The translations under genes and the position numbers were made by a program. The notes under the pieces were generated by a model. That model ran no database searches and was not told the origin of the DNA. It saw nothing but the letters and a program-made list of their open reading frames with translations. Below are positions 56,002 through 64,000 of a DNA stretch of 64,000 bases, piece by piece. The stretch comes from an uncultured Marinicella sp. (lineage in GTDB: Bacteria; Pseudomonadota; Gammaproteobacteria; Xanthomonadales; Marinicellaceae): the NCBI GenBank assembly GCA_947502595.1, contig CANNAM010000014.1, positions 26,063 through 90,062 on the forward strand, in the 5' to 3' direction. The number at the start of each line of letters is the position of its first letter. The stretch's first letter is position 1.

Positions 56002-58506
56002 ATGCGACAACAATTGACTGAATACATACTTAACCAGCCTAAAAAGGTGTTTATTTTGGTGTTGGTTTTAACAGTTGTTACAGCTGCCATGATACCCATG
56101 ATCAAGATTGATACTGATCCTGAAAACATGTTGCCGGCCAATCAAGCAGAACGATTGTTTCATAACAAGATTAAGACTCAGTTTAATTTACATGACATGA
56201 TCGTGGTTGGTGCTGTTAACCGCACAGCACAGGGCATTTTTAATCCGCAGTCATTGCAAGCCTTATTAGAAATTGCTGACCAAGTGGAGGCCATTGAGGG
56301 CGTTATTGATTATGATTTAATGGCTTTGTCCAGTGTGGATAACATCAAACAAGGTGGCCCTGGCGAGATTGAATTTGAGTGGCTGATGAAACAAGCGCCA
56401 AATGACCAAGCGGCGGCTGACTATCTAGCCACACAAGTGGCACGGCTGCCATTGTTAAACAATACTTTGGTTTCCGCCGACCACCAGGCCACCAGCATCT
56501 ATGTGCCAATCGCTGACAAAAATGAAAGCCATCGCATTGCCACAGAAATTCAAACCATCATAGATCATGTGAACTCGGCAGATGAGTACCACATCACAGG
56601 ACTGCCAGTTGCTGAAGATACTTTTGGTTATCAGATGTTCGTACAAATGGGTATCTCAGCGCCATTGGCAGGGTTGATGATATTTATCCTGATGTGGTAC
56701 TTTTTCAGAAACTTCAAGTTCATTGCAGCACCTATGGTGGTGGCCATGGTAACCGTGATTACGGTAATGGGTACCATGATAGGCATGGGCTATACGGTGC
56801 ACATCATGAGTTCAATGATAGCCATTTTTCTGATGCCCATTGCTGTTGTAGACTCAATCCATATCATGTCAGAATTTGTAGAGCGTTACGACATTCATGC
56901 AGAGCGCAAACAAGTGATCAGGGATGTCATTAATGAATTGTTCAAACCAATGTTGTTCACCAGCATCACTTCAACAATCGGCTTCTTTTCATTGCTATTA
57001 ACGCCAATTCCACCAGTTCAAGTGTTTGGGGCCTTTGTAGGTGCTGGCATCTTACTGGCTTTTGTGCTGACTTTGTTGTTTATTCCAGCTTATTTGGTGG
57101 TTTTAAAACCTGAGTCTCTCAGCTCACTGCAAAATATCCACCACAGCAAATCCAAACTTTCAACGGTGATTAAGTCCATTGGTGGATTCAGCCTGAGCAA
57201 TAACAAGGCCGTTATAGCCGCTTTTCTGGTGGTGTTTGCTGTCAGTATTTGGGGCATTACACAAATTAAAATCAATGACAACCCAGTCAGGTGGTTCAAA
57301 GCAGACCATCCCATTAGAATGGCTGATAAAGTACTGAATGAACATTTTGCGGGCACCTATGACGCTTATTTGGTGCTTGAGTCGGATGCTGATGCAGTAC
57401 AACAATCTTTTGCTAAAAAGTTGGCCACACAAACGCTATGGCACCGGCAATTTGAATTAATTGAACAGCAAGAAAATGGTTTCAAAGAACAATTGAATGA
57501 AATGTTGTTCTGGGCTGAAGATCAGTTGTTTGATGCCGATGCGCAACAGGCTGAACAACTGGAGCAATTGATCAACGAAATAGATGCTGTAAATGCTCGA
57601 TTGGCTTTATTTAAATCGCCAACAAGTTTGGCGTATGTTGAACAATTACAGGCCGCATTACAACAAAGTGGTTTGGTAGGCAAGTCCAACTCTTTGGCTG
57701 ATGTGGTGAAAACAGTTAATCGAGAATTGCATGGTGGTGATGCTGAAGATTTTATATTGCCGGATTCGGCAGCTGGAGTGGCTCAAACATTGCTGCAATA
57801 CCAGTCATCACATCGCCCCCATGATTTATGGCATTTTGTTGATCAAGATTATGCCACCACAGTTATTTGGGTGCAGCTGACCAGTGGTGATAACCAAGAC
57901 ATGACCGCGGTGGTTGAGTACATGGATCAATACATCAGTGGCAACCCGCCATCTGCAGGCGTTGAGATTAATTGGGCCGGAAAGACATTTTTGAATAAAG
58001 TGTGGCAAGAAGAAATGGTTAAAGGCATGGGAATGAGCTTAATCAGTGCTTTTGCGGCAGTATTTATCATGATGGTTGTACTGTTCAGAAGTGTTTTGTT
58101 GGGTTTTTTGGCGATGCTGCCTTTGACCTTAACCATTGTTTTTATCTACGGATTAATTGGTTGGTTAGGTAAAGATTATGATATGCCCATTGCGGTGTTG
58201 TCTGCTTTGACCCTGGGCTTATCCGTTGATTTCGCGATTCACTTCATACAGCGAGCCAAAGATTTGTTTGCAGAAAATCGAGATTTTAAGTTGACCATGC
58301 GGTTGATGTTTGAAGAGCCTGCCGCGGCCATCAGTAAAAATGCGATTGTGATTGCGATTGGCTTTACCCCACTATTATTTGCACCTTTGGTGCCCTATAT
58401 TTCAGTGGGTTTCTTTTTAGCCACCATCATGGCGGTATCAGCTGTAGTGACTTTGATGCTGCTACCTGCGATGTTTAAATTATTGAGTCGATGGACTTTG
58501 AGGTAA
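56002..58506 (+). CDS. RND/MMPL-superfamily exporter
   Basis: An 834-residue inner-membrane transporter of the HpnN/MMPL-like branch. It has an N-terminal membrane segment (VFILVLVLTVVTAAMIPMI), the typical DTDPENMLP loop, a first five-to-six-helix bundle at about 210-370, a second large periplasmic domain to about 660, and a second bundle at about 670-830. Cargo is probably lipid or another hydrophobic molecule, in line with the LolA-like and beta-barrel genes that follow after four and zero bases. Confidence 0.88.
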   Translation: MRQQLTEYILNQPKKVFILVLVLTVVTAAMIPMIKIDTDPENMLPANQAERLFHNKIKTQFNLHDMIVVGAVNRTAQGIFNPQSLQALLEIADQVEAIEGVIDYDLMALSSVDNIKQGGPGEIEFEWLMKQAPNDQAAADYLATQVARLPLLNNTLVSADHQATSIYVPIADKNESHRIATEIQTIIDHVNSADEYHITGLPVAEDTFGYQMFVQMGISAPLAGLMIFILMWYFFRNFKFIAAPMVVAMVTVITVMGTMIGMGYTVHIMSSMIAIFLMPIAVVDSIHIMSEFVERYDIHAERKQVIRDVINELFKPMLFTSITSTIGFFSLLLTPIPPVQVFGAFVGAGILLAFVLTLLFIPAYLVVLKPESLSSLQNIHHSKSKLSTVIKSIGGFSLSNNKAVIAAFLVVFAVSIWGITQIKINDNPVRWFKADHPIRMADKVLNEHFAGTYDAYLVLESDADAVQQSFAKKLATQTLWHRQFELIEQQENGFKEQLNEMLFWAEDQLFDADAQQAEQLEQLINEIDAVNARLALFKSPTSLAYVEQLQAALQQSGLVGKSNSLADVVKTVNRELHGGDAEDFILPDSAAGVAQTLLQYQSSHRPHDLWHFVDQDYATTVIWVQLTSGDNQDMTAVVEYMDQYISGNPPSAGVEINWAGKTFLNKVWQEEMVKGMGMSLISAFAAVFIMMVVLFRSVLLGFLAMLPLTLTIVFIYGLIGWLGKDYDMPIAVLSALTLGLSVDFAIHFIQRAKDLFAENRDFKLTMRLMFEEPAAAISKNAIVIAIGFTPLLFAPLVPYISVGFFLATIMAVSAVVTLMLLPAMFKLLSRWTLR

Positions 58507-58510
58507 CAAC

Positions 58511-59341
58511 ATGAACAGAACTAAACGAACCGCTAACAGGCGTTTTAAACTATTCACAGCGGCAACAATATTGGCTTTGGCTGCTTTGGTTCAGGCCCAA
58601 AGCCTAATGGCTGACATCACAGCAGCACAAATCATCAAACAAGCTAATCTGGCTTCATTTTATGCTGGTGAGGATGGTCGCAGCGATGCCAGAATGATCA
58701 TTGTAGACAACAAAGACAACAAGCAAATGCGCCAATTTGTGATTTTACGCAAAGACCTGGAAGAGGGTGGCGATCAAAATTTCTTGGTGGTTTTTTCGCG
58801 TCCGTCAGACGTTAAAGACACCGTGTTTTTGGTACATAAAAAAGTAGCTGCTGATGATGACCGTTGGTTGTATTTACCGGCTTTAGACCTGGAGAAGAGG
58901 ATTTCTGCCAGTGATAACCGCACCAGTTTTGTCGGATCTGATTTTTATTATGAAGACGTTTCTGGACGCAACCCAGAAGCAGATTCCCATCAGTTGCTTA
59001 AACAAGATGATACTTTGTATTATTTAAAAAGCACGCCTAAATTGGCTGGTAGTGTGGAATTTGCCTACTACACCATGCAAATCGATAAGCGCAGTTTCTT
59101 ACCGCTGTTGATTGAATATTTTGATGATTCAGATACCCCCATTCGACGTGTGGAAGTGGTGGAAGTTACTGAAGTGCAAGGCCACCCAACTGTATTGAAG
59201 TCCAAGGTTTCTAATTTAAAAACCGGTGGCTACACTTTATTGGAGTTCAGGCGGCCAGCTTATGATTTGGGCATGGACGATTCTGTGTTCACTGTGCGCG
59301 CCTTACGCAACCCGCCCAAAAACTGGCTCAGTGCAAAATAA
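58511..59341 (+). CDS. LolA-like outer-membrane lipoprotein-sorting family protein
   Basis: A 276-residue exported protein. The leader runs to about 35 (ILALAALVQAQSLMA), followed by a LolA/LolB-like half-barrel with DARMIIVDNKDNKQMRQFVI, FLVVFSRPSDVKDTVFLVH, DRWLYLPALDLEKRISAS and YYLKSTPK. Proteins of this family accompany RND exporters and carry hydrophobic cargo across the periplasm. It ends immediately before the beta-barrel gene. Confidence 0.88.
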   Translation: MNRTKRTANRRFKLFTAATILALAALVQAQSLMADITAAQIIKQANLASFYAGEDGRSDARMIIVDNKDNKQMRQFVILRKDLEEGGDQNFLVVFSRPSDVKDTVFLVHKKVAADDDRWLYLPALDLEKRISASDNRTSFVGSDFYYEDVSGRNPEADSHQLLKQDDTLYYLKSTPKLAGSVEFAYYTMQIDKRSFLPLLIEYFDDSDTPIRRVEVVEVTEVQGHPTVLKSKVSNLKTGGYTLLEFRRPAYDLGMDDSVFTVRALRNPPKNWLSAK

Positions 59342-60625
59342 ATGAAAACTTGGGTTTTATTTCTCAGTTTATGCTTTGTAGCTGTTGTGGCTGCACAATC
59401 AACAGACGAGCAGGGGTCAACCACAGATGAATGGGGTGATGATTGGGTGGTTGATACATCACCTTGGTCTCAATCTGGCTTCTTTGAATTGGCTTGGGGT
59501 GAACGCATCAGTGATGATGTTTTGTTCAGTGATCAGACCACCTTAGGGGAAATGCGCTGGCAGCAAAACATAGATTACGGCCATGAAAAATTTGACTTTA
59601 AATGGAGTCATGATATTTGGTTCGATGATGTTGATGGTCACTTGCTGTTTGATTTGCGTGAATTAAACTTTAAATTTTCTTTGTTTGACCAAACAGATGT
59701 GGTGTTGGGCAGACAAATCACCACTTGGGGCACAGGTGATTTGCTGTTTATCAACGACCAGTTTCCTAAGGACTGGGTGTCATTCTTCAGTGGTAGGGAT
59801 GATAATTATTTAAAAGCCCCCGCCGATGCCTTGCGATTGACCAGTTATTTCAAAGCCTTCAATGTGGATTTAGTGATCACCCCAACGGCAGAACCTGACC
59901 GGTTTATCAATGGTGAGCGGTTTGCTTTATTTGCTCCCTTTGTGCAGTCTAATGTAGGTGGATTTGAGGTTGTTAATCCGCGCAACCCATCACAAACTGA
60001 ATATGCATTGCGCGTGTTTAAAAACATCAACGGCCATCAATTCGCCCTGTATGGTTATCACGGCATTGAAAAATCACCCACTGGTGTGGATAACATGATG
60101 CAGCCTTATTTCCCCAAAATGAATGCTTGGGGTGCCAGTTATCAAAGCACGCTGGGCAAAGGGTTATTCAACATAGAAGTAGGGTATCACGATGCATTGG
60201 ATGACCAAGCAGGCAGCAATCCGCTGGTAGCTAATTCGCAGTGGCGAGTACTTATGGGTTATGAGCGGGAGTTAATCAAAAAACTTAATTGGGGTGTGCA
60301 GTATTATGTCGAACATACCGAGCACCATGAGCGGTTGTTGGCACATTCATTGTTTCCTTTGACTGAGCCTGATAAAAATCGTCAGGTCATCACCAATCGA
60401 TTCACTTATATGGCAAAACAGGACAAGCTCACTTGGTCAATGTTTGTGTTTTACTCTCCTTCCGACGAGGACAGCTATTGGCGTCCATCGGTGAACTATC
60501 GGCACAACGACCAATGGCAATACACTGTTGGTGCGCAAGTTTTTACCGGTAAAAACAAGCACACCTTTTTCGCTCAGTTTGAAGATGCCAGCAACCTTTA
60601 CACTCGAATTCGTTTTCAATTTTAG
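59342..60625 (+). CDS. Outer-membrane beta-barrel protein (DUF1302-like)
   Basis: A 427-residue protein. It has a signal peptide (LFLSLCFVAVVAA), a short acidic Trp-rich N-terminus, then alternating amphipathic strands up to a terminal RIRFQF, the aromatic C-terminal signature of outer-membrane barrels. VVLGRQITTWGTGDLLFIND resembles DUF1302-type barrels, which co-occur with LolA-like and RND proteins. It would form the outer-membrane part of the export route. Confidence 0.82.
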   Translation: MKTWVLFLSLCFVAVVAAQSTDEQGSTTDEWGDDWVVDTSPWSQSGFFELAWGERISDDVLFSDQTTLGEMRWQQNIDYGHEKFDFKWSHDIWFDDVDGHLLFDLRELNFKFSLFDQTDVVLGRQITTWGTGDLLFINDQFPKDWVSFFSGRDDNYLKAPADALRLTSYFKAFNVDLVITPTAEPDRFINGERFALFAPFVQSNVGGFEVVNPRNPSQTEYALRVFKNINGHQFALYGYHGIEKSPTGVDNMMQPYFPKMNAWGASYQSTLGKGLFNIEVGYHDALDDQAGSNPLVANSQWRVLMGYERELIKKLNWGVQYYVEHTEHHERLLAHSLFPLTEPDKNRQVITNRFTYMAKQDKLTWSMFVFYSPSDEDSYWRPSVNYRHNDQWQYTVGAQVFTGKNKHTFFAQFEDASNLYTRIRFQF

Positions 60626-61131
60626 GTAGGTGCGATTGCATATAATTATGAACCAACAAACTGTTGTTTTACCCTCGATGATGAGAAAATGCTTCTGCAT
60701 TGAATGGTATGTCAGTGTTGCTGGTTGTTGCTCATAAGGACCAGTAATATTTCATACACCCAAGTTGGCTGCTTGTACTGCCCATTCTGAAGTTATTTTG
60801 ACGCATGTGATTATTTCAGGCGATCATGCTTTTTCATGGTTAAGGTTTGAACTTATTGAGACAGTTACCGTGATCAAAGAAATGTATCAGTGGACATAAT
60901 GCCTCAAGTGGTTGCTGAACCAGCTCAAAAATACAGCCAACGACCAGAATTTTTCTTTGTTAATAAAGTCATTAAAGTAAAAGGTTCAGCGTAAAGTGTA
61001 AAAATTAACTTGTTTTATGCAGGAAGATCAAACGGTAAATATTATTACCAAATCCATATACCAATCAGCAGCGCATCACAAATAGTGGTTTTGTAATCAG
61101 TTATAAGACGTGCATTGCAGCTCAAGCCAAT
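60626..61131. other. 506-bp region without a recognisable gene
   Basis: Between the convergent beta-barrel gene and the diguanylate cyclase gene I see no credible open frame, tRNA or strong terminator. Two short motifs of the form TAAAGT-AAAAG-TTCAGCG occur near 60965-61000. Nothing else stands out. Confidence 0.6.
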
Positions 61132-62313
61132 TTATGTGGGTAAGGACACCTGATTTCGCCCCTTTCTTTTTGCAGCGTATAAAGCGTCATCAACATGGGC
61201 CAAAGCTTGCTCAATATTTTCTTGCATGGGCACTTGATAAACCCCAATACTGATGGTGAAATCAATTGTTTTTTGGCCGTTCAAAGTCACTTTCTTTTGC
61301 TCGACTTGATGACGAAAATCTTCAGCTAAAACCAGGGCTTCGGCTTCTGATGTGTTAAATAATATGACCAAGAATTCTTCACCACCCATACGTGCAACCA
61401 GTCGGTTGTCGTTATCGTTATCAAAACATTTCAGCATTTTGGCAAAATGCTGTAACACTTGATCGCCTGCTGCATGGCCCTCAGCGTCATTGATTTTTTT
61501 GAAATGGTCGATGTCTATAGATAATAAACTGGTTAGGCTGTGCTTGTGTTTTTTGGTTTTGCTTGGCTTAATTGCGTGAAAAAAACCACGCCGATTAAGT
61601 AAGCCTGTTAACCAATCACGCATGGCTAAATCAGCATCCCGAGTGGCTAAAGAAGCAAACTTTAAGGCCAAACAAGCAACAGCAAGTGTCAGCATAAACA
61701 GCAAAGAGGCCACGCTGAATATGACCTTGTGATAATCCAGTGACTGGCGTGCTGTGGTAGGCAGTAACTCGGCTATGCTGGCGTATGACCAAACAAAAAC
61801 AACAATATAAACAATTACCACAAAGCGTAAGAGTCGGTATATCCTCGTAAACTCAACTCGAAACGGCTTTGAAAGCACATGTTGCAGTACAAATAGATAC
61901 AAAACTTGACCAACAGCGGTACAAAGCACACGGTAGCGGGCGTTGGGCCAAAGCACCTCCCATGCAATAACACTGGTGATTGGGAAAGCCAACAACACAA
62001 TAAGTAACCAAGGTTTGATTGGTTGTCGGCCAAATTGCCAAAAACCAATCAAGAAAAGCACTGAGCCCACTCCGAGGCTCAAGTGATTGACCGCATTAAC
62101 AACCAGCTGCCACGGTTGTTCAAAGTCAAAAGGAAAAACAAACAACGATATGCCATTGAACAAAAAACCAAATGCCCACCAGCGTGCCGATTGGTCATTG
62201 AGTTCGCGGCCACCTAGGTACAGTAACAAACCACCCAACATCATTTGCATGATGCCTCGTGTGAGAACCAGGGTTACAATATCAATGCTGAACCCAGCGC
62301 TTATTGCATCCAT
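61132..62313 (-). CDS. Membrane diguanylate cyclase (7-TM-like sensor, GGEEF)
   Basis: A 393-residue protein with about six or seven membrane segments up to residue 220, then a GGDEF domain. DIDHFKKINDAEGH, the active-site GGEEF at 310-314 and ALAHVDDALYAAKRKGRNQV are intact, so cyclic-di-GMP synthesis is likely. The RxxD inhibitory site usually found shortly before GGEEF is not visible, so product inhibition may be absent. No sensory ligand can be assigned. Confidence 0.9.
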   Translation of the reverse strand: MDAISAGFSIDIVTLVLTRGIMQMMLGGLLLYLGGRELNDQSARWWAFGFLFNGISLFVFPFDFEQPWQLVVNAVNHLSLGVGSVLFLIGFWQFGRQPIKPWLLIVLLAFPITSVIAWEVLWPNARYRVLCTAVGQVLYLFVLQHVLSKPFRVEFTRIYRLLRFVVIVYIVVFVWSYASIAELLPTTARQSLDYHKVIFSVASLLFMLTLAVACLALKFASLATRDADLAMRDWLTGLLNRRGFFHAIKPSKTKKHKHSLTSLLSIDIDHFKKINDAEGHAAGDQVLQHFAKMLKCFDNDNDNRLVARMGGEEFLVILFNTSEAEALVLAEDFRHQVEQKKVTLNGQKTIDFTISIGVYQVPMQENIEQALAHVDDALYAAKRKGRNQVSLPT

Positions 62314-62479
62314 GCGCCATCCTTCTGTGCAAAGCAGTAATCAAGGTTAATGTAACAATCCAGTATATTAAGTATCTGAGGCATACAACCTATTATAGCT
62401 ACAACTTCACAGTCAGTAAAATTTTAGTCGTATTCATCAGGGTATCAGCTTTGCAAAGTCACACATAATTAGCTGCTGT

Positions 62480-62962
62480 GTGTCATCGATACCCTCAGCC
62501 ATGGGATTTATAATAAACGAAATGATAAGGGTGCCACATTTTTACCACCATTTTAACTCAATCAATGATAAATACGGACATGTGATTGGGGATCAGGTGC
62601 TGATGAAGTTTGTGGCCCTGATCACATCACATATCGGTAAACATAATCGACTTCATCGCTTCGGTGGAGAAGAGTTTGTTTTATTAGCTCGCGGCATTGG
62701 CGAGGAGCGACAGGTCTTTATTGATGAGCTGAGAAAATTTATTAAAAAAAACCTCAAAACCCCTGGCGATGAAGAAATAACTGTATTATTCGAGGTGGCG
62801 CAATGGCTACCGAAAACCACCGCAGATACCTGGCTAAAATGCGCCGATGAAGCACTTTACCAAGCGAAAGCAGCCGGCCGTGACCGAGCGGTTTCCTCAC
62901 CGAATAGCCCATCCTTGCATGCTACCCATTCACTGAATAATTCAATCACCAAATTAATATAA
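62480..62962 (+). pseudogene. Truncated GGDEF-domain remnant
   Basis: From about residue 25 the frame matches a GGDEF domain (FNSINDKYGHVIGDQVL, GGEEF, WLKCADEALYQAKAAGRDRAV). The preceding sequence (MSSIPSAMGFIINEMIR) does not supply the normal first strand and DxD metal site. The SFG expected in the late domain reads LFE. No sensor domain is attached. It looks like the decayed 3' end of a diguanylate cyclase gene, and its ATG has no good ribosome-binding site. Confidence 0.7.
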
Positions 62963-63047
62963 CTAATCTGATTTGGTTGTATTATTAGGAATGTTGGGTA
63001 AAAGCAGCGATTCATGTGCTTTATGCCATCGGTTAAGTTATGAAATC

Positions 63048-63065
63048 AAGCCTATATTGAGGCTT
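63048..63065. other. Short hairpin in a 371-bp gene-free region
   Basis: AAGCCT-ATATTG-AGGCTT is a perfect 6-bp inverted repeat, extended by TCA/TGA outside with one extra base. It lies in the stretch 62963-63333, which has no credible gene but contains this hairpin, a tandem repeat and half of an attC-like site. Confidence 0.4.
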
Positions 63066-63123
63066 TGATGTGGGGCTTCGCGGCGCTCAGCTCAAAACTA
63101 CCTGACTTAGTCAAGCAGTATAT

Positions 63124-63203
63124 AAATGCGTTTTAATTCCGATATATTCGGATAATGGCGTATTAATGCTTTTTAAACTCGATATATTCAAATAATGGCG
63201 CAT
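63124..63203. repeat. Two tandem 40-bp repeats with GATATATTC core
   Basis: The 40 bp from 63124 and from 63164 agree at 32 of 40 positions by eye, sharing TTTTAA, CGATATATTC and ATAATGGCG. The first copy contains CCGA-TATAT-TCGG, a small dyad that is not conserved in the second. Purpose unknown. Confidence 0.6.
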
Positions 63204-63290
63204 TTATTAACTAAAATACAACATTTTTAAGCAATAAAGCAGCAAATGTAGGTGGAAAACTCTTAATTTATGCAACAATTAAGCTTAAAA

Positions 63291-63314
63291 TGCATGTTTA
63301 ATAAGTTGTTATGC
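63291..63314 (+). other. Right half of an attC-like integron recombination site
   Basis: TGCATGTTTAATAAGTTGTTATGC ends in GTTATGC (63308-63314), the form of the conserved attC R' box where integron integrases cut. The next cassette-like ORF starts 19 bp later, the usual spacing. A matching left half (GCATAAC type) was not found upstream, so this may be an eroded site. Confidence 0.45.
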
Positions 63315-63333
63315 CTCAAAGTAGGAATTTAGA

Positions 63334-63633
63334 ATGTCGCAAGATGAAATAGATGATATTAGATATACGACCATATTTTCGGTTGTAGTTGGTAAAGAAA
63401 ATATCCCTACAAAGATAAAGTTGGCTTATGTAATGGATTTTACGGCTGATAGCCTCATGTCAGATTATCAACCGTCTAGCAAGTTTGTTTCAGAATCGAT
63501 TAAACAAATAGAAAAATGTGATTGGTACTGCGTTAAAGACGAAAACGGCAAGCCTAAAGAGCAATCAGCTTACTGCTACGTGTTAAAATCAAACCCAGAT
63601 ACACCAATCTGTTCAAATAATATGGAGCGGTAA
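63334..63633 (+). CDS. Unknown 99-residue protein in an integron-like cassette
   Basis: A small cytoplasmic protein with no signal peptide or membrane segment. AGGA lies seven bases before the ATG. It has four cysteines (KCDWYC, YCYVL, PICS) and no domain I recognise. It fills a short cassette-like unit bounded by GTTATGC on the left and by a GCATAAC-led hairpin two bases after its stop codon. Most integron cassettes carry single small genes of unknown function, so this fits. Confidence 0.55.
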   Translation: MSQDEIDDIRYTTIFSVVVGKENIPTKIKLAYVMDFTADSLMSDYQPSSKFVSESIKQIEKCDWYCVKDENGKPKEQSAYCYVLKSNPDTPICSNNMER

Positions 63634-63634
63634 T

Positions 63635-63745
63635 GCATAACAAGTTTGTCAATAGGACATTTTTTGCTACGCTCCTTTTTGCGGTGGCTTCGCCACTTTA
63701 CCGCAAAAATCCACTACACAAAAAATGCCTGTTACAAAGGCGTAA
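63635..63745 (+). other. attC-like site with disrupted right end
   Basis: GCATAAC (63635-63641) starts right after the stop codon, followed by TCAATAGGAC (63649-63658). The arm AATAGGACATTTTTTG (about 63651-63666) pairs with CAAAAAATGCCTGTT further right, apart from one bulged A and one wobble. A single unpaired base in this arm is typical of attC L boxes. The apical part holds a nested stem TTTTTGCGG/CCGCAAAAA and GTGGC/GCCAC. The expected final GTTATGC is missing; GGCGT is followed by the repeat AAAGGGGTCAG. Confidence 0.5.
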
Positions 63746-63778
63746 AGGGGTCAGCGTAAAGGGGTCAGTACCCTTTAC
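63741..63778. repeat. Duplicated CGTAAAGGGGTCAG and hairpin, REP-like
   Basis: CGTAAAGGGGTCAG occurs twice in tandem (63741-63754 and 63755-63768). The second copy forms GTAAAGGG-GTCAGTA-CCCTTTAC, a perfect 8-bp hairpin. AAAGGGGTCAG-type sequences commonly flank Y1 (REP-associated) transposase genes, but no such gene is visible in the window. Confidence 0.55.
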
Positions 63779-63851
63779 CTTTCAGCTCTGGATGATTTAC
63801 ATCTGTTAAATACATAATTTTAGCACAAGCCATATTCTACTGGTTGAGATA

Positions 63852-63878
63852 GTTGGGCATCGCTACGCTCTGCCCAAC
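63852..63878. repeat. REP-like palindrome GTTGGGCA...TGCCCAAC
   Basis: GTTGGGCA and TGCCCAAC are exact reverse complements with an 11-nt loop TCGCTACGCTC. Read on the minus strand it resembles the GTAGGTTGGG-type dispersed palindrome seen in many bacterial genomes near Y1 transposases. The rest of 63879-64000 has a short minus-strand open stretch (NESERKYWLKSKTV) that could be a transposase remnant, too short to assign. Confidence 0.5.
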
Positions 63879-64000
63879 CTACCCAATCATTTCAACTCAC
63901 TTGGAATCCAAAGATACAGACCTTGTAGTGGTCAAGTAATTTTGGCCACGGTTTTAGATTTTAGCCAGTACTTTCGTTCTGACTCGTTAGGTGTCAGTCC

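Noticed and set aside
62957..63314. The GGDEF remnant as a second integron cassette
   Set aside because: The space between its stop and the GTTATGC box is too long for one attC site and no left-half box could be found.

Overview
The window looks like a stretch of a gammaproteobacterial chromosome, probably from a marine aerobe of the Marinicella or Xanthomonadales-like kind. The evidence is the divergent gloB / rnhA-dnaQ arrangement, a recA-recX pair, bioA, trmL, IbpA-type Hsp20 and UbiA, moderately AT-rich DNA, and many secreted proteins of a type common in that group. The genus is an inference. Genes fill nearly the whole window. I found no tRNA, rRNA, CRISPR array, prophage or complete insertion sequence.

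Layout. (1) 1-4316: the end of a large secreted-type protein, a Calx-beta/beta-propeller protein and pheA. (2) 4598-10570: a leucine catabolic operon with leucine dehydrogenase, isovaleryl-CoA dehydrogenase, an acetyl-CoA acetyltransferase, the methylcrotonyl-CoA carboxylase carboxyltransferase subunit and methylglutaconyl-CoA hydratase. The biotin subunit and HMG-CoA lyase are not in the window. (3) 10654-11622: a TonB-like C-terminal-domain protein. (4) 11919-20712: a nitrilase-family hydrolase, a TPR/FG-GAP lipoprotein, a membrane pentaheme cytochrome c with TPRs, and a membrane-anchored CRTAC1/UnbV-type protein, tightly packed. This is the best candidate for an undescribed system. (5) 20795-29320: mutS, a divergent NAD-kinase-like protein coupled to a soluble SPFH protein, then recA-recX-bioA-yaaA. 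(6) 29331-36299: an SBP-PAS-GGDEF-EAL protein broken by one in-frame TAA, gloB, rnhA-dnaQ, serS and a double-FHA membrane protein. (7) 36349-49771: a serine hydrolase, then phenylacetate catabolism genes paaGHJ and paaABCDE separated by an opposite-strand adhesin-like gene. An arginine deiminase homologue and a small secreted protein follow. (8) 49852-53278: hsp20, ubiA and a vanadium-haloperoxidase-type protein. (9) 53423-60625: trmL, a CAP-domain protein, an XRE regulator, then a BigR/SqrR-like ArsR regulator divergent from an RND exporter, a LolA-like protein and an outer-membrane beta-barrel. (10) 61132-64000: a diguanylate cyclase, a GGDEF remnant, and a repeat-rich tail with what looks like an integron gene cassette and REP-like palindromes.

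How it works together. Leucine and phenylacetate both feed acetyl-CoA (and, for phenylacetate, succinyl-CoA) into central metabolism. The secreted and multiheme genes point to heavy investment in the cell surface and periplasmic redox chemistry. Several start codons were moved from the longest open frame to a start that uncovers a signal peptide, a family-typical N-terminus or a plausible Shine-Dalgarno sequence; each case is noted.
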